Positions 45,816 to 58,037 of a stretch of DNA of 64,000 nucleotides are shown in pieces (the stretch's first letter is position 1; each line of letters begins with the position of its first letter). The notes under the pieces are model-generated. The model was not told where the DNA came from. It made no database searches and was given only the letters and a program-made list of their open reading frames with translations. This DNA is from Dryococelus australis (lineage: Eukaryota; Arthropoda; Insecta; Phasmatodea; Phasmatidae): assembly GCA_029891345.1 (NCBI GenBank), contig CM057009.1, positions 92,675,416 to 92,739,415 of the forward strand, given 5' to 3'. Made by a program: the position numbers and the translations under genes.

Positions 45816-47450
45816 AATTCTGTGAGCCCATTCTTCGCTGGCAGTTCCGTGATTTAGGAAGACGTGGCAAGAGAAAATGTCAAGCTTTATCAAATAATTA
45901 ATAATTAAAAAGATCACAATCCATATGCAACCGTTTTATGTTACATGTAAGTAAATGGCTCAAAATTCGATTTTAATGAAGTTTTATAACACGATAGATT
46001 GATTATCTTATATTTCACAAATTTTAATAAGAATATAATTATATATTATTCACATTTATTCATGTCACTGTTTTTAACTGTTTATACATCGCCTGTATAC
46101 TGTCATTGTATGCGCATCTACCAATATGCCATAGCACTTGGTTTTGAAATATTTCTTATGGGGATGGAGGTTGATATTAAATCATACGTATTTTCGAAAT
46201 AAAACACTTGTGCTCTTAGGTTTGTAACGTAAAACACATTTATTGAGCGCTTCGATGAGTATACGTGAAACTGCCAAAATATTAACGAAGAACTCGTCAT
46301 AAATGCCAAGTTTCCACGTAAACGATAAACAAAGAATCGAAATGTGCTCAAATTCGCAAGTTCGGTAATCAGCGCATAAGTTCTGTTATTCAAAGTTATC
46401 TCGAGATTTTGCAAGAACAGATAATTTCTCGTATTATATTCTATTTTATTAACCTATATCACACAACTCTCTGTCAGTCCCAACATTCACATCAACTTAT
46501 GGCGTGTCTGAATTGGAATATTATTGTTTGGCAATGACAAAAATATTTAAAATCCTACATTTCATTTGCGTTCTAACAGGTTTGCAGCTCTATATTTGCA
46601 GGTATTCTGACAACACTGAAAAACCTCAAGTTTGAAAAGTATATGGTTTTTTTTTTTTTTTTTTTTTTCACGGAAGTTTTACACTGGAGGGAAAGTTCAG
46701 TTTAGCCATCTTCTAGGCAATACTGAACTAGTTGGAATTTTTTACCTTTCGTTAATGAGTGTTTAGGATGTGAAGCGTGCAGCTTTGAGCAAAATGTACG
46801 TATCGAAGTAAACATGCCTCCCGCGGCATTCAAACTCAGGAACTGCTCTTCTGAAGGCCACTTGCTGGTCGACCTTGTGCACGGAGGCCGGTATTTTCGA
46901 CCGCGGGGCGTGATTGAAAAACAGGTTCGCACGAAGATACTGCTGGGAGCTATGAGTCGAAGCACAGTAACTTCTCACAGGGTTTCGCCAAATACGCTAC
47001 AGAATAAAGTATACTAACAACACAAGAGAGTGCGCAAAAAAAAAAAACCCTTGCGAAATATGTTAATTTTCTTCATCGATGTTTAATACATATGTTGAGA
47101 TGCGTTAACAATTGTAATCCTTTGTCAAGGCTCGCAGAAAAGTTTCCTCACTCTAGTATTGTGATTTTTGAAACACTCTGGCGGGTATATGTGCTGTCGT
47201 CTATTGGTAAGGCGTCATCCTCGGGGTCTCCTTCAGAAATATCTAGTCTGGCCAATATTCGTCTCCATTTTATTTTGTATTGTAGCTATTCACCACAGTG
47301 TATCGGCCAATCTGAGTGGGACGGAAGTTTATATGGGAGGTATGGGTTCGAACGCATTGATTTCGTGTAGAATCTTGCTCTAATCCACCGTCTGTTCGTG
47401 GTACATCGATCTCCTCAAAGAAACCGCCATGTCGTTTCACTGGCTTGTAA
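45816..47450. other. Upstream region, no gene supported
   Basis: AT-rich, with a T-run at about 46647-46669. Around 46700-47020 the sequence is open on both strands for 60-90 codons, without motif or splice context that I could confirm. Confidence 0.4.
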
Positions 47451-48189
47451 ACTGAGAAAAAGCTTTTGTTGAATCAAACAAGATTTTTGTTTGGTGCAAC
47501 CAAATTATTTGTTTGTATAGCGGCAATGAAATAATTTTTTGCTGAAGCCAAATTATTTTGTTGTTCTCATTTGGTTGCCCCACACCGTAAGATTTGCTTC
47601 GTGCAACTAAAAATTTGTTTGGCTAAACGTACATTAAACGGTTTAGACCGATATAAAAATATTTTGCAAGTTCGACCGAGTTTCGTTCCTAGATCACCTG
47701 CGTCCGAGCACTACGCCTTAGTAGTCACAGCTAATGTGACTTTTAAATAGATATACTACAATATTGGGCAACGCGTACAAACAAATATTTCAAGTTTTAC
47801 AGCTTTACTTGTCAGTTTCTTCTTCCATTGTTCCATTAATGTGTTTATGCGATTGTTCAGCATCAATAGATGCACTAATGCACACGGTGGCTATCCTAAT
47901 TATCACAAAAAATACAAACAAACTCTCGATCTGTATTTTCGAACGAAGGCAGTCAAATGAGTGGCCAAACAAATGTATACAGTTAATTTAACAAAATATT
48001 TAGTAGACAGTATATGTTTTTTGGCCCAACACGGAGATTTTGTTTCTTCAAACATATAATTTGCTAGACGAACAAAAGTAATTTTGTTGGTTTTCAAATT
48101 TTGTTTGCTCAGCAATATATTTTGTTAGGGCAAATAAATATATATTTGGCCCTATACAAACACATATTTTGTTCAATTTTCTCTCAGCG
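47451..48189. mobile_element. Possible DNA element, TTTGTTTGG-rich ends
   Basis: Left end ACTGAGAAAAAGCTTTTGTT and right end AAAATTTTCTCTCAGCG-like sequence (48160-48186) are imperfect inverted repeats. Subterminal regions repeat TTTTGTTTGG / CCAAATTATTT motifs on both sides. TAA stands next to both ends (47448-47450 and 48190-48192). Not coding. Confidence 0.45.
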
Positions 48190-49144
48190 TAACTGCGTAT
48201 ATCTTAACACAACCAGTTACTGAAGTATTCCCAGTAAAGTTTGCATTAAACAATTAGGAAGAGTTTCCACGCGTCTTACCACTTCTTTAGCAGATAATGG
48301 CTTAAAATTATGACATTTGAAGTCGCTTAATATTTTATTCTATACACTTTAAGGTTAACAACTGACGTAAATGTTAAAATGATAGGCTAGGAGAACAAAA
48401 GTAACGTAAAACAAGTTTTTTTTCATTAACACTGGAATAAAAAAAATCATTATATACTGAGCGTAGTCATGGAAACAGCATTAATTATTGTTTTTTTTCC
48501 CCTTCAGTCATTATTCTCCATAAAGTCGTATTTCACTAGAAACATAAAATTGGTGGGTACGTTTCGATTGTAACTAAATAAAAGTTGTAACCCCTGCCTG
48601 ACCTAAAGCCAACGATGTCTCACACATCATAGTGTTGTCTGAAAGCCTGGCATACATCAATAATACCATTCTTTTAATTTCTTTTTGTTACGTCATTATT
48701 TTCGTAGGAACATAAAATAACTTATGTTTAACCGGTGCGCCGAATTTTCGAAAAGGTTCTTGCTGGCTTTGCCACGTTCGCAGTGAAGCAATCGTTTGAT
48801 GGCGCTTTCCAGTCAAATTAACTTCTAAAAAAAGTGGACAATTGCGTGGTATGTTCGTTCGGTCTTGCTTGTTCGCGCTAGAAAACACGTCTTAATGGGC
48901 GTATCTGTTCGATACAAACGAAATAACAGAGACTGTAAATGCGTAAGCGCTAAGCTGTGTTCCGCAAGAATGGGATTGCCGTTCCGTTAACACTGTACCT
49001 GCTTTATGCTGTGGCGCAAGTTAAAACACTTGTCACTTCTAACGGAGTACGGTCGTATCGGAACTCCCACGGCTGCCAGTTCAAAACGTTCTAAGAGTCC
49101 AGCATCACACAGTCCTATTTCTTATGTTTCAGTAGGGCTCGAGG
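48190..49144. other. No feature recognised
   Basis: AT-rich with GC-richer patches after 48880. No gene or repeat partner seen. Confidence 0.4.
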
Positions 49145-49540
49145 GCACTGTGTAGCTGCACGTTCAAGGTCAAGAAGCGAGGGAGCGATACGGACGGCAG
49201 TTACACGCACGCCTAGCGCCTCATCGCTCCTGCGCGCAAGGAGTGCAGTGTTTCCGACGTGACGCCGTACTGTGCAAATTAGATCTGTAACGTAGGGGTT
49301 TTGTTGCACGCGATGAAAGCCCACGTCCGTATCTCTTGACGCTTAAGGAAACTGCACAGGCAAGTTTTTAAAATTGCGATATTGGACCATTTTCACGAAT
49401 TTTTCTCTCCAAGAATACACTTAATATGACCAAAGTAAAAAATAGGGCAATAGATAATTGTTCTTTTTAATCTTTTCTGACAAAAAGTCAAATTTCCAGG
49501 ACTTTTATTTGCCGAGATATGCGTTTACGCCAAACAACGA
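49145..49540 (-). repeat. Dispersed repeat R, copy 2
   Basis: Inverted relative to copy 1 at 7513-7932, with the same landmarks over nearly the whole length (CAAGGTCAAGAAGCGAGGGA, ACGCACGCCTAGCGCCTCAT, GTGCAAATTAGATCTG, GATGAAAGCCCACG, TCTTTTCTGACAAAAAGTC, CCGAGATATGCG). It lacks the long T-runs of copy 1. Confidence 0.8.
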
Positions 49541-49599
49541 TTTCACGGAAAACGTTCAGTGCATAGGACCCTTAATACTTCAACAGTGGAGTCATTAAA

Positions 49600-49775
49600 T
49601 ATGGAATCAGGAACTTGCTCGATCAGGAATGGGACTTGGCCGTGGCCTGTGTCAAGGAATGGTCCCTGCAGTCACCTGAGAAAGTTTCGGAAAGCCAGAG
49701 AAATCTGAAATCGAACTCAGGTTCTGCAGAATGCGCGTCCCGTGGTTTATAACCATTGCTCCGCCTCATTTCGTT
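49600..49775 (-). mobile_element. tRNA-derived SINE, minus strand
   Basis: On the minus strand AATGAGGCGGAGCAATGGTT begins a tRNA-like head, with a B-box-like GAGTTCGATTTC at 49718-49707, then GGCTTTCCGAAACTTTCTC and a tail AAGTCCCATTCCTGATCG. This head-tail layout resembles arthropod SINEs. No clear target duplication found. Confidence 0.6.
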
Positions 49776-50002
49776 ACTGCCCACCCACATTTGTTATTAA
49801 CGATCCACGCTTATTGCACGAGACTGCAGCATACTGGGCGGTAAACATTTTTTTTGTGTGTTTTTACAAGCGATCATTCGTAAACTAGCTACCAAAATTA
49901 TTTTTGTAACACTTTACAGATATTAAAACACGTTATTGCGGAATGTGTGAAATTATTATCGAATTTCAACAAGAAAGTACTGTGGACTTGAAATCGATTA
50001 AA

Positions 50003-50396
50003 GGCTGTTCACGATAAAGTGCGCACTTTACAAATGAACCTTAGAAAAAAGTCACTGCCCCCGCATGCATATATTTTAATGGGTACACTGAGTGACATTC
50101 GCCCAGTAAAGTTGGTAACGATCGATGGAAAATAGATCCATATCGTAACGTCAAATAAAAAGTGTAAGGAAACCATTCTCATTATGTTTTTTTTTTGTGC
50201 ACCGAAGTGTAAAAACGAGCAGATTTATAAAGTATTTACTTTCTTAATTATTTCACAGTTTCATTTGACCGACTCATGAATAGAGCGATGAAGTCCATAT
50301 CAATGTCAATTTTACATAAGGCCGAGGAATACACAACGTGTATTCCTCGGCCTTTAGCAGGGCTTTCAAAAGTGTTTCTTTTTCCGTGAACATCCT
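50003..50396 (+). mobile_element. A-family MITE, copy A14
   Basis: GGCTGTTCACGATAAAGTGC to TTCCGTGAACATCCTATA, flanked by TA. The usual GTGTATACAAGTAGATCTTA segment is replaced by a perfect hairpin (see next entry). Confidence 0.88.
50318..50354. repeat. Perfect 16-bp inverted repeat within A14
   Basis: AAGGCCGAGGAATACA and its exact complement TGTATTCCTCGGCCTT are separated by five bases. Other family copies have only the left arm, so the right arm was created in this copy. Confidence 0.9.
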
Positions 50397-51309
50397 ATAC
50401 CTGCATGTAGATGCATAAACAATTAAATTTACAGTATTTCACGTGTAATGCCACAGGAAAATTTTTTCAACTTGTTTCCATAGAATTGTTCGTTTAAAAT
50501 TCAAATTTTTTTAATGTGTGCTAAAAGCTGCAGAGTTCTGAGCGTGTCGTTGCGGTGCACAGACACATTTTATTCCCGTTACTTGCTTAATGTTGCGGGA
50601 TTTCGAAGAGATTTTTGGTCATTTATCCCAACGATTTGCTGATCGTCCTGCCACACGGAGTCTCGCAAGACGATATGATGGTATGGATGAAAAAAAAAAA
50701 ATTCAAAAGGCGAAGTTGTCAGGCACAAACACGTTTTTTTTTTTTTTTTTTTTTCGGAGAAAATCTTAATGTGACCATGTACGTTTGTACAGACAGAGAT
50801 TTGGTATGAAAATACACATAGTTATGAAAAGGGTTTTTTTTTCTTCAGAAGTCTATCTCACCCAATCCAGGCCCAGTGTCCTGCACAATTGTGCACATAA
50901 CTCAGTATAGTTTTTCTTTATCACCGGTGAACAATGCGGGCATTAATGCCCAATGATTTTCGTTGTGAATAATTAATTCGTAAACCATGCTACTGTCAAA
51001 GGTTACGAATCTTTCACTTTATTAGAGCCGAAAAAAAAGGCCTAACCCCAATTAGTTGTGACAACGAAAGAAGTGCTTTGTACAACACGAATATAATTCT
51101 TTTTATTTACAACAACTCAAACCATAAAATGGTTTATGTCGAAAGTGTTAACAGTTCTCTACTTACCGAGAAGAAATATATATATTTAAAATAAGTTGTT
51201 CGGCGTTGACATGCACAATATGCCTCAGCCGTAACGACTAGGGCGATGTCACAGAGTAGACAAGTAGACAGAGACGAAGTGACGTGGCGTCTACGATTGA
51301 TGTGGGTGT
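50397..51309. other. No gene supported
   Basis: Contains A/T runs near 50689-50700 and 50733-50754. Otherwise AT-rich sequence with no recognised element. Confidence 0.4.
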
Positions 51310-51490
51310 ACCCATTCTCTGATCGGCTGCACGAGGCTCTGGGAACGAGCCCTGTGCCCAATTGGCTACTGCATGCTGCGGGGTGTTCCTCACTGGCCGG
51401 GCTGCCAGCTGGCGTGTAAGTTGCCAAGCGCTAATTGGCAAATGGTGTTCCAGCTCGTTGCTAGCCAGTGACGCTGTTTTGCTGGCATGC
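51310..51490 (+). repeat. GC-rich dispersed repeat G, copy 2
   Basis: Partner of 37190-37370 in the same orientation; core CTGGCCGGGCTGCCAGCTGG. Limits approximate. Confidence 0.6.
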
Positions 51491-52310
51491 GTGGCTCGAC
51501 TCTGAGAAATAATTCGCAAATTTTCCGCAACAGTGTATACAAATAGTATACACCAGGGGTATCACGACGGGTGCATCAGATAATGTGGTATGTATCAAAT
51601 GTACAATGATTACTCGAGCTGCTCGCTCGCAACTCTTAGACCCGCTTTTATTGTACCACAAATATGTACCATAAAGTTAACAACGAAATATAGTATATTA
51701 TGGTACACTCGTACCATTAAACTTTAATAACTTCTGAACCGTTCGTCCGATCTCGACCTGCGAAGGCGATTTGGAATGCGTGTAGTGAGTTTTGGTATGA
51801 CCGCCACCAGCAGAGATAATTATGGTAAGCAAAAAAATGTTGCTGTTAATATTTCGCGAACCATTTTACCTAGATAAAATTTCATGGGTGCATTGACTTG
51901 CCTAACGCACACAGATTCAATTATGATATGATTTTTAAAATTATCATACAAATTCCGAAAATGATGGTACACAGTACCATAATTAATGTACGCTACAAAT
52001 TGGTATATGGACTTGTGTACAACAATTATGATACATCTGAAGCCAATTTGTATTGTAAACAACAGCCTTAAATGTGGGAAACAAAATCCCCTCCCACGTT
52101 TTTGAATAGTAAGAGAAGATTCTGTGTAGCGTTCCTACATTTGCCCTGGAGAAAATCAACTGCATAGGGAATTTCCGATGCACATACAAGATGTTTTTGA
52201 CGAACATGTCGAAATTAAATCCACATCATCTATGGACCAATATGAACAAAAATCGTAGTAGCAAAATGTTCATAAAATTCATCTAGTAAATTTGGTTTTA
52301 AATTAGGAAT
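51491..52310. other. No gene; short palindromes
   Basis: Rich in GGTAC/GTACC palindromes, for example ATGGTACACTCGTACCAT at 51699-51716 and ATGGTACACAGTACCAT at 51963-51979. May be a decayed element; no ends could be defined. Confidence 0.35.
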
Positions 52311-52505
52311 AACAACTCTGGGAGTCCGCAGCTAAACATACCTGCGAGCACAGCAAGTTGCATATCACGAAGAAGAACGGAATCATATAAGCTACGACGG
52401 AACGTATTCTCGCATGTAGACGATCGCACCGGTTCCGTCCGCCTTCGTGATACGCAACTTGTTGTGCACGCAGGTACGTGTAGCCGTGGGCTACCAGCGT
52501 TATGT
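52311..52505. mobile_element. Hairpin MITE
   Basis: Nearly the whole 195 bp folds back: CCTGCGAGCACAGCAAGTTG then CATATCACGAAG on the left pairs with CTTCGTGATACGCAACTTGT then TGTGCACGCAGG on the right, and the outer parts (AACTCTGGGAGTCCGCAG against GTGGGCTACCAGCGTT) pair imperfectly. No target duplication established. Confidence 0.75.
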
Positions 52506-52789
52506 CAAATTCCAAATTATATTTTTAATTAATTAATTAATTCCCGAAAATTTTGCAACTGTGATTTTTTGTTTATTTAGTCCACAGATGCTGTGGTCTG
52601 AATTTTGGCACGTTATTTAAAAAAAAAACTAAACTTTCCTAAATTTTCAGCCCGATGTGAATTATTATTTCCATACTATGTGTACGTTAAAAACTTCCAT
52701 TGCAGTTTAGGAAGTTTACTAGGAAAAAATAATTTTATCAGTGAACAGTTCGCAGTATAAGCTGCCGTTTCGCCTCTTTATTCGTAAGT

Positions 52790-53133
52790 ATAGTCCGAGC
52801 ACTTTTGAAAGCCCTGCTTTAGATCTAATTCTTCCTCTTGTTTTTATATCCATCCGCCATATATGAAATTAAAATTGTCATTGGTCTAAAGGCTTGGGTA
52901 CCTAAGTGTGTTAATGTGCCGTTTGGTACTCTGGTGTGTATAAAGCTGGAAACCCCAACTTTCATTTGCCATTAACACAACGTCAGTATTTGGAACTATT
53001 TTTCTTCATTCGCTGCCAACTGAATTGGAAGTCTCCTCGCCTGTGTGTGCCGTAGCGTATATGCAGTCAACGGGTAGTGATTCTTTTTTCAAAAGTTAGT
53101 AAGAAAAGTGCTCTCACTTTAGCGTGTGGCAGT
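52790..53133 (-). mobile_element. A-family MITE, diverged copy A15
   Basis: Has GAGCACTTTTGAAAGCCCTG and CTTTAGATCTAATTC at the left, AACGTCAGTATTTGGAACTA in the middle and AAAAGTGCTCTCACTTTAGC at the right. The middle resembles A13 more than the common form. Both termini are worn. Confidence 0.65.
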
Positions 53134-54854
53134 GCTGAGAAGTGATAGGTGTTCCCCCGTGTGGGCCGCGCTCCACATTAACGTTGACCTCGTCCCAGGG
53201 AGAGGCGGAGAGATCTGTCCCACGGTTCTGCCCCCTTCAGCCTCCAGAGAAAGCCCTCCCCTCACCACAAAAACACCTTCGTCATGCTAGGAAAGAGAGC
53301 TGAGTAAGCGCCCCCCCCCCCCCCACAACCTTCTACGTTTTCTAAAACGCCTTTACTTGCCATCTGTTCGGCTCGAGCGTGGAGCGGACCTAAGACTTTC
53401 AATTGTCAGAGGGGGGGGGGGGGGAGGTAATTTTCCATTGTTCAAGCACTGGCATAGACTACTTTCTATTCGTGGCACTGGATGGGGGCACAATCTGATA
53501 ATTTCAGGAAACAACGTCAAACTACTCAAATAAAATCTGCATTTTAAAACCATTCTTATAATATTGATTTCAGTTTTAAAACATTCACGTGACAGTTTCA
53601 TGTCAATATGAAGGTTTTGGCACCCTAGGGATATGTCCCCTGTGGATTCATCCTGCTCCTCGCTGCCTTACAGTATCAAAAACGCATAAAGTTACAAACG
53701 TGTGTTCAACATTGTCCACAGTCGGAAACAACTGATTTTTCAGTAACACGTATTATTTAGTGGAATTCGAAAGACACGCAAAATGGCTGGTCCACGTAAA
53801 AACATTTTTTCAGGCCAGAAAATATAACATTGCATGTAAAATAACAGGTATACAGGACATGGCTTGCTTTAAAATTAACTTTCGACACACTTAGATTCTA
53901 CTCTTTCATATAATAAATAAGCATGCGCATAACCACGCATGAAAATTGACTAAATTTCCTCGCGATATTGCATAGTAAATCATGATCACACGCTAGGTCT
54001 TGATCCTCGAGCTGAATTAACACTCCCGAACAATTTTTTTATCGCTTGACATGTGTTGAACACATGTCTTTGTATTACGATACAGTAATGTACGCTCCCC
54101 CTACCTTCCAGTACGTAAACATTCACGAGGCCCTCATTGTATATATTATTTATATTGGTACTTTATAAAATTACCAGTTTACGAAATTATACATTTAAAG
54201 AAAAATTAAGATTTTTCTGTACATCGGAATCCGATATGTTATGTACTAAATTAGGCCTATTTGACAACTGTAAAATTGCTTGGAATATTACGACACAACG
54301 CATTGCAGGAAGATGCGCCGCCTGTTTTTGGTGCATGTTGCCAAAGTAAACATGCCAATTGTTTAGTTTAATTTCGTATTAAAAACAGCTTATTAAATGA
54401 GCCTTTAAAAAAGATTCATTTCCTATACCTAGAACAGTATATTGATTTCGATCAAATATAGTTCAAATATATAAATTATTTATGTCGACATATCGTTGAT
54501 ATAATATCGTCATATATATATATATACATGTGTGTGTGTGTGTGTGTCAATTTTTTATTACTAGCCAACTGTTTCCTTTGCCGTTGGCGTACAGCAATTT
54601 AACGTGATAACCCTAAAGGTGTAGCAGGCGAATTTAACCCCCGGGTGATTCTTAACCCCTGAATGCCTGAGTAGCGGCACGTGTCAAAGCAGCTTGGTGG
54701 TCCGCTGACATCTGCGACTGTTTCCAGTTCTCGGCAGACCACAGTACATTAGGTTGACACTAATCCCCAATGGCATTACCCTCGTCATTTTCTCTCCAAA
54801 AAGGAACTCGGAACGAATTAAAATTGCGAAGAAAACATACGCGAATATAGAAAT
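53134..54854. other. No gene supported; paired C and G tracts
   Basis: Contains a 14-base C-run at 53311-53324 and a 14-base G-run at 53411-53424, and a TA-TG microsatellite at 54511-54547. No exon or element ends recognised. Confidence 0.4.
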
Positions 54855-55050
54855 TATCACTTTTGCTTTCTGTTTTCAATGCATTAATGTATAAGAGTCA
54901 GAAAATTGGTTAAAATATTTACTCGCATGAATAAAGCGACCAGGCCGTTGGCGATGTTGGTTTTAAACTCGATGGAAGAATACAGTGTGCGTGCGAGTAG
55001 ATCTGAAGCAGGACTTAGGAAAATGTTCAGTTTACCGCGAACAGTGTATA
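54855..55050 (+). mobile_element. A-family MITE, 3' fragment A16
   Basis: Begins within the family at CACTTTTGCTTTCTGTTTTC and ends GTTTACCGCGAACAGTGTATA. The left half is missing. Confidence 0.75.
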
Positions 55051-57454
55051 CCTATCGCGCGTTCAATGAGTCTTTACGTCGCACAGTTAATGCTACGAAA
55101 TGCTAGAGGCTGTGGGGTGCCGTGATCACAGCGGACATTGAACCCAGTGGCACAATTGTTTGGCTGTCTTGGAGAGATGTCTGATGATGGGCTCGGTTGA
55201 CGACCAGTTTCGTGTGCATAAGAGACGCCTACACACAACTTGCAGATACATAGAAAAAATGTGTGGTTCACAGTTAATTTTCTCATGTTTGTGTTCCACC
55301 AATCACACGTGACTATAAATTAATTCGATTTTAGCGAAGTAGTGATTTATTAACTAAACAAATTAATTTATACAGATTCGTTTAATGTGTAAAGTAAATA
55401 AAAAACTTAAAATTTTTGTTTCGAAATAATTGCTTCCATTAAATGTGTTCAAGCGAGGGGTTGTAAAATATAATTTATTTTTTAAGTATAGCCCATGATT
55501 TTACGATGCAAAGAAAAACAGCAACAATATTATCATTGCGCACATATGTAAAAATATCACGTCACTAACTGCATATGAGTTCATCTTAGTTTCTATGGCC
55601 GTTCGGTTAGTTATTCACTGATTCACTAAGCTTTAGTGTATTATTTGACGACACTTTAATAATTTTGTGTCATTTTTTTATGAATTTACACTGTCAAATT
55701 TTCTGTATGCTGGTTTGATACATCAGTATTAATGTATATTAATTTACAATACATCACAGTTGAGTAATTGTATATTTCATCTGTAAGAGACATAGTGGGA
55801 GACTATGGAGAATTGCGAATAATTTTTGTGCCAAAGTATCTTTGATAATGCTCCAGCTAGTTTATATTTTTATGATTGCATGATACTTTTTTTGACACAG
55901 CTAGGGTCTGTGCATGCCAATCATTACTGTCGGACATGTGTAGAGTAAGGTGATAGACCGTGCTGTCATCTGGTATCCTGCAAGGAAGTTTGCAATGAAA
56001 TGGTAAAAACGAACGAAGTGCAGTAAATTTTCTTGCCATTTAGTTATTTTTTCTTTAATAAAAGTATTATATTTCAATTAAAAATAACGTTGTCGAACAT
56101 GAACGACTCTTCAAGCATTGCAAAACATACCTTTGTTCTCCTAAAGGTAGGTAAAACTGATATAAATTTAGACTCCAATTAGTAAATCAGCAAACAGTTT
56201 TTGTATGTTTTCAGTTCTTTATCTCAGTTCCCCGCCAATTTATTATTAAGTAGAAAAATGTTATTCTTCTTATTCCCCGACGCTGGCGACGAGCGTCAAA
56301 ACCGAAGTTCGTCGTTCGTGCAATGTTCTCGATGCTCGACGCTAACGTCAAGGATCTGATTGGCTGATGCTCGACGCGACGAGTCGCAACGCTCTACTGT
56401 GAAAACTTGCTTCACGTGCGACATGTCTATTCCTCGACTGTGCTATCCGAGCAGAGAATCTCTAAATCTCCGTAAACGTTTGCGAGCAACTCTGCGCTTC
56501 GTCGCCGGTGTTCTCTGCGAAGCAGCGAAGTCGGATCGAGGTGGTTGAGCTCGGCCCAGTGCTGCACAGACCGGTACTACCAGCTGCGACGAGTCATTTA
56601 ACGGCGGACATTTTACGAGCCACGTCTTCCAGCGCATCAAAAACAGCCGCCGCCCGTTGAGATGCTTTTCCTCAAACCTCGTTGCTATCGACCCGCCGCG
56701 GGTTGTTAGCACGAGACCCCAGTCTTCGCGGCAGTTAAATGCTCGAAATGGCTGCTAGCAGCTTCGCGGCTCATCCACGCGCTAACGTGATTCAATCTCA
56801 GCCCGCACCGTGTATCTCCCCCGTCGCGTGCACAAGTACAACACTGTCGTATGCGCCGATATAGCTTAACTGTGAATTTGGGAGCGTTCGACGCATAGTG
56901 CATCCCATCGTTCAACAAGGCAGAAATTGTAGCGAGAAAATACTTCCTGGATCTGCACTGCAAGCAGATGACGCCCTACAGTTGAAGTGCCTAAATAACT
57001 TCCGAAAGTAAAATTATGCCATCAATGAAATAGTGGACTGAAGATTAATAACGGCGAATTTTTCGTGTTATTGCCAACAACTACAGTTTTTTTTTCTAGG
57101 CATGAAAGTCGCTTCTGAATACATTCAAGAAGTTCAATCAATCCCAATATCACAAAACCGCCCAGCAGAAAATAGACAAGCCCAGGTAAAGATATTTCTG
57201 TTACTATAGACTTTTCACTATACAGAGTGCTACTGTGAAACAAACCTAAAAAGAAATGACTTCTCATAGCTACAAATACTGAACTTTAAACACTGGAATG
57301 TAGGCTCAAAGTTTAGTTGGCAGCTAATTAATACAAATAGTTCCTAACACTTGGTACTATAATGCGAGTGACATGTTTAGATTTGTGACCAATGAAGTCT
57401 GCATTTCTCGTTTTATACACACTACGGTGTGAAACTGCATCTTGTAACACGTTT
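55051..57454. other. No gene supported; GC-rich patch
   Basis: A GC- and CpG-rich stretch at about 56280-56860 contains overlapping open frames of 60-90 codons on both strands, without family motifs. The rest is AT-rich. Confidence 0.4.
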
Positions 57455-57618
57455 ACATTCCTAACAATTCCACAGTTTTACGTGGATGGCGCATAAATAA
57501 TGTTATCGGAATATTAGCAATGTTAATTTTACAAATGGCGGAAGGATACAAAATGGGAAGTGAGAATATCTCCCTAGCAGGGCTTTCGAAATCTCACAAA
57601 TTAACGTGAGAAACATAT
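57455..57618 (+). mobile_element. A-family MITE, 3' fragment A17
   Basis: CATTCCTAACAATTCCACAG, GCAATGTTAATTTTACAAAT, GGCGGAAGGATACAAAAT and AGCAGGGCTTTCGAAA are in family order. It shares the CCTAACAATTCCACAGTT variant with A7. The right end is worn (TTAACGTGAGAAACATA). Confidence 0.65.
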
Positions 57619-57627
57619 ATAAGATAT

Positions 57628-58037
57628 TTAGGGTAAAAAGAACACTTTTGAAAGCCCTGCTTAAGATATACTTGCAAGCATGTTTTGTATTCTTCCGCCT
57701 TATTTAAGATTACCAATATCATGGGCCTTATCACTTTATTCATGCGTAGGTCAACTGAAACTGTAAAATTATTAGAAAAGTAAATATGGTACTAATCTGC
57801 TCATTTTTACGATTCGATGCATAAAAAACCGAAAGCGAAAGAAATAATTTCAGTTATCAGAAATAGTTACCTAACACTTTTTATTCGACGTTAAGATACG
57901 GAACTACTTCCCATCCATTGTGGCCAGTTTCACTGGGCGCACGTCGCTCAGGGCGACCGTTAAAATATATGCAGGTAGGGGCAGTAACTTTTTCCCAATG
58001 TTGATTTCAAAAATACTCATTTTATCGTGAACAGTCT
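57628..58037 (-). mobile_element. A-family MITE, copy A18
   Basis: AACACTTTTGAAAGCCCTGC to TTTTATCGTGAACAGTCTT. It directly follows A17 in opposite orientation, as A6 follows A5. Its left terminal bases are altered. Confidence 0.82.

Noticed and set aside
46702..47017. Coding-looking stretch open on both strands (for example GGRYFRPRGVIEKQVRTKI)
   Set aside because: It looks like a recurrent repeat-derived frame, but I cannot tie it to a family, find splice sites or choose a strand.
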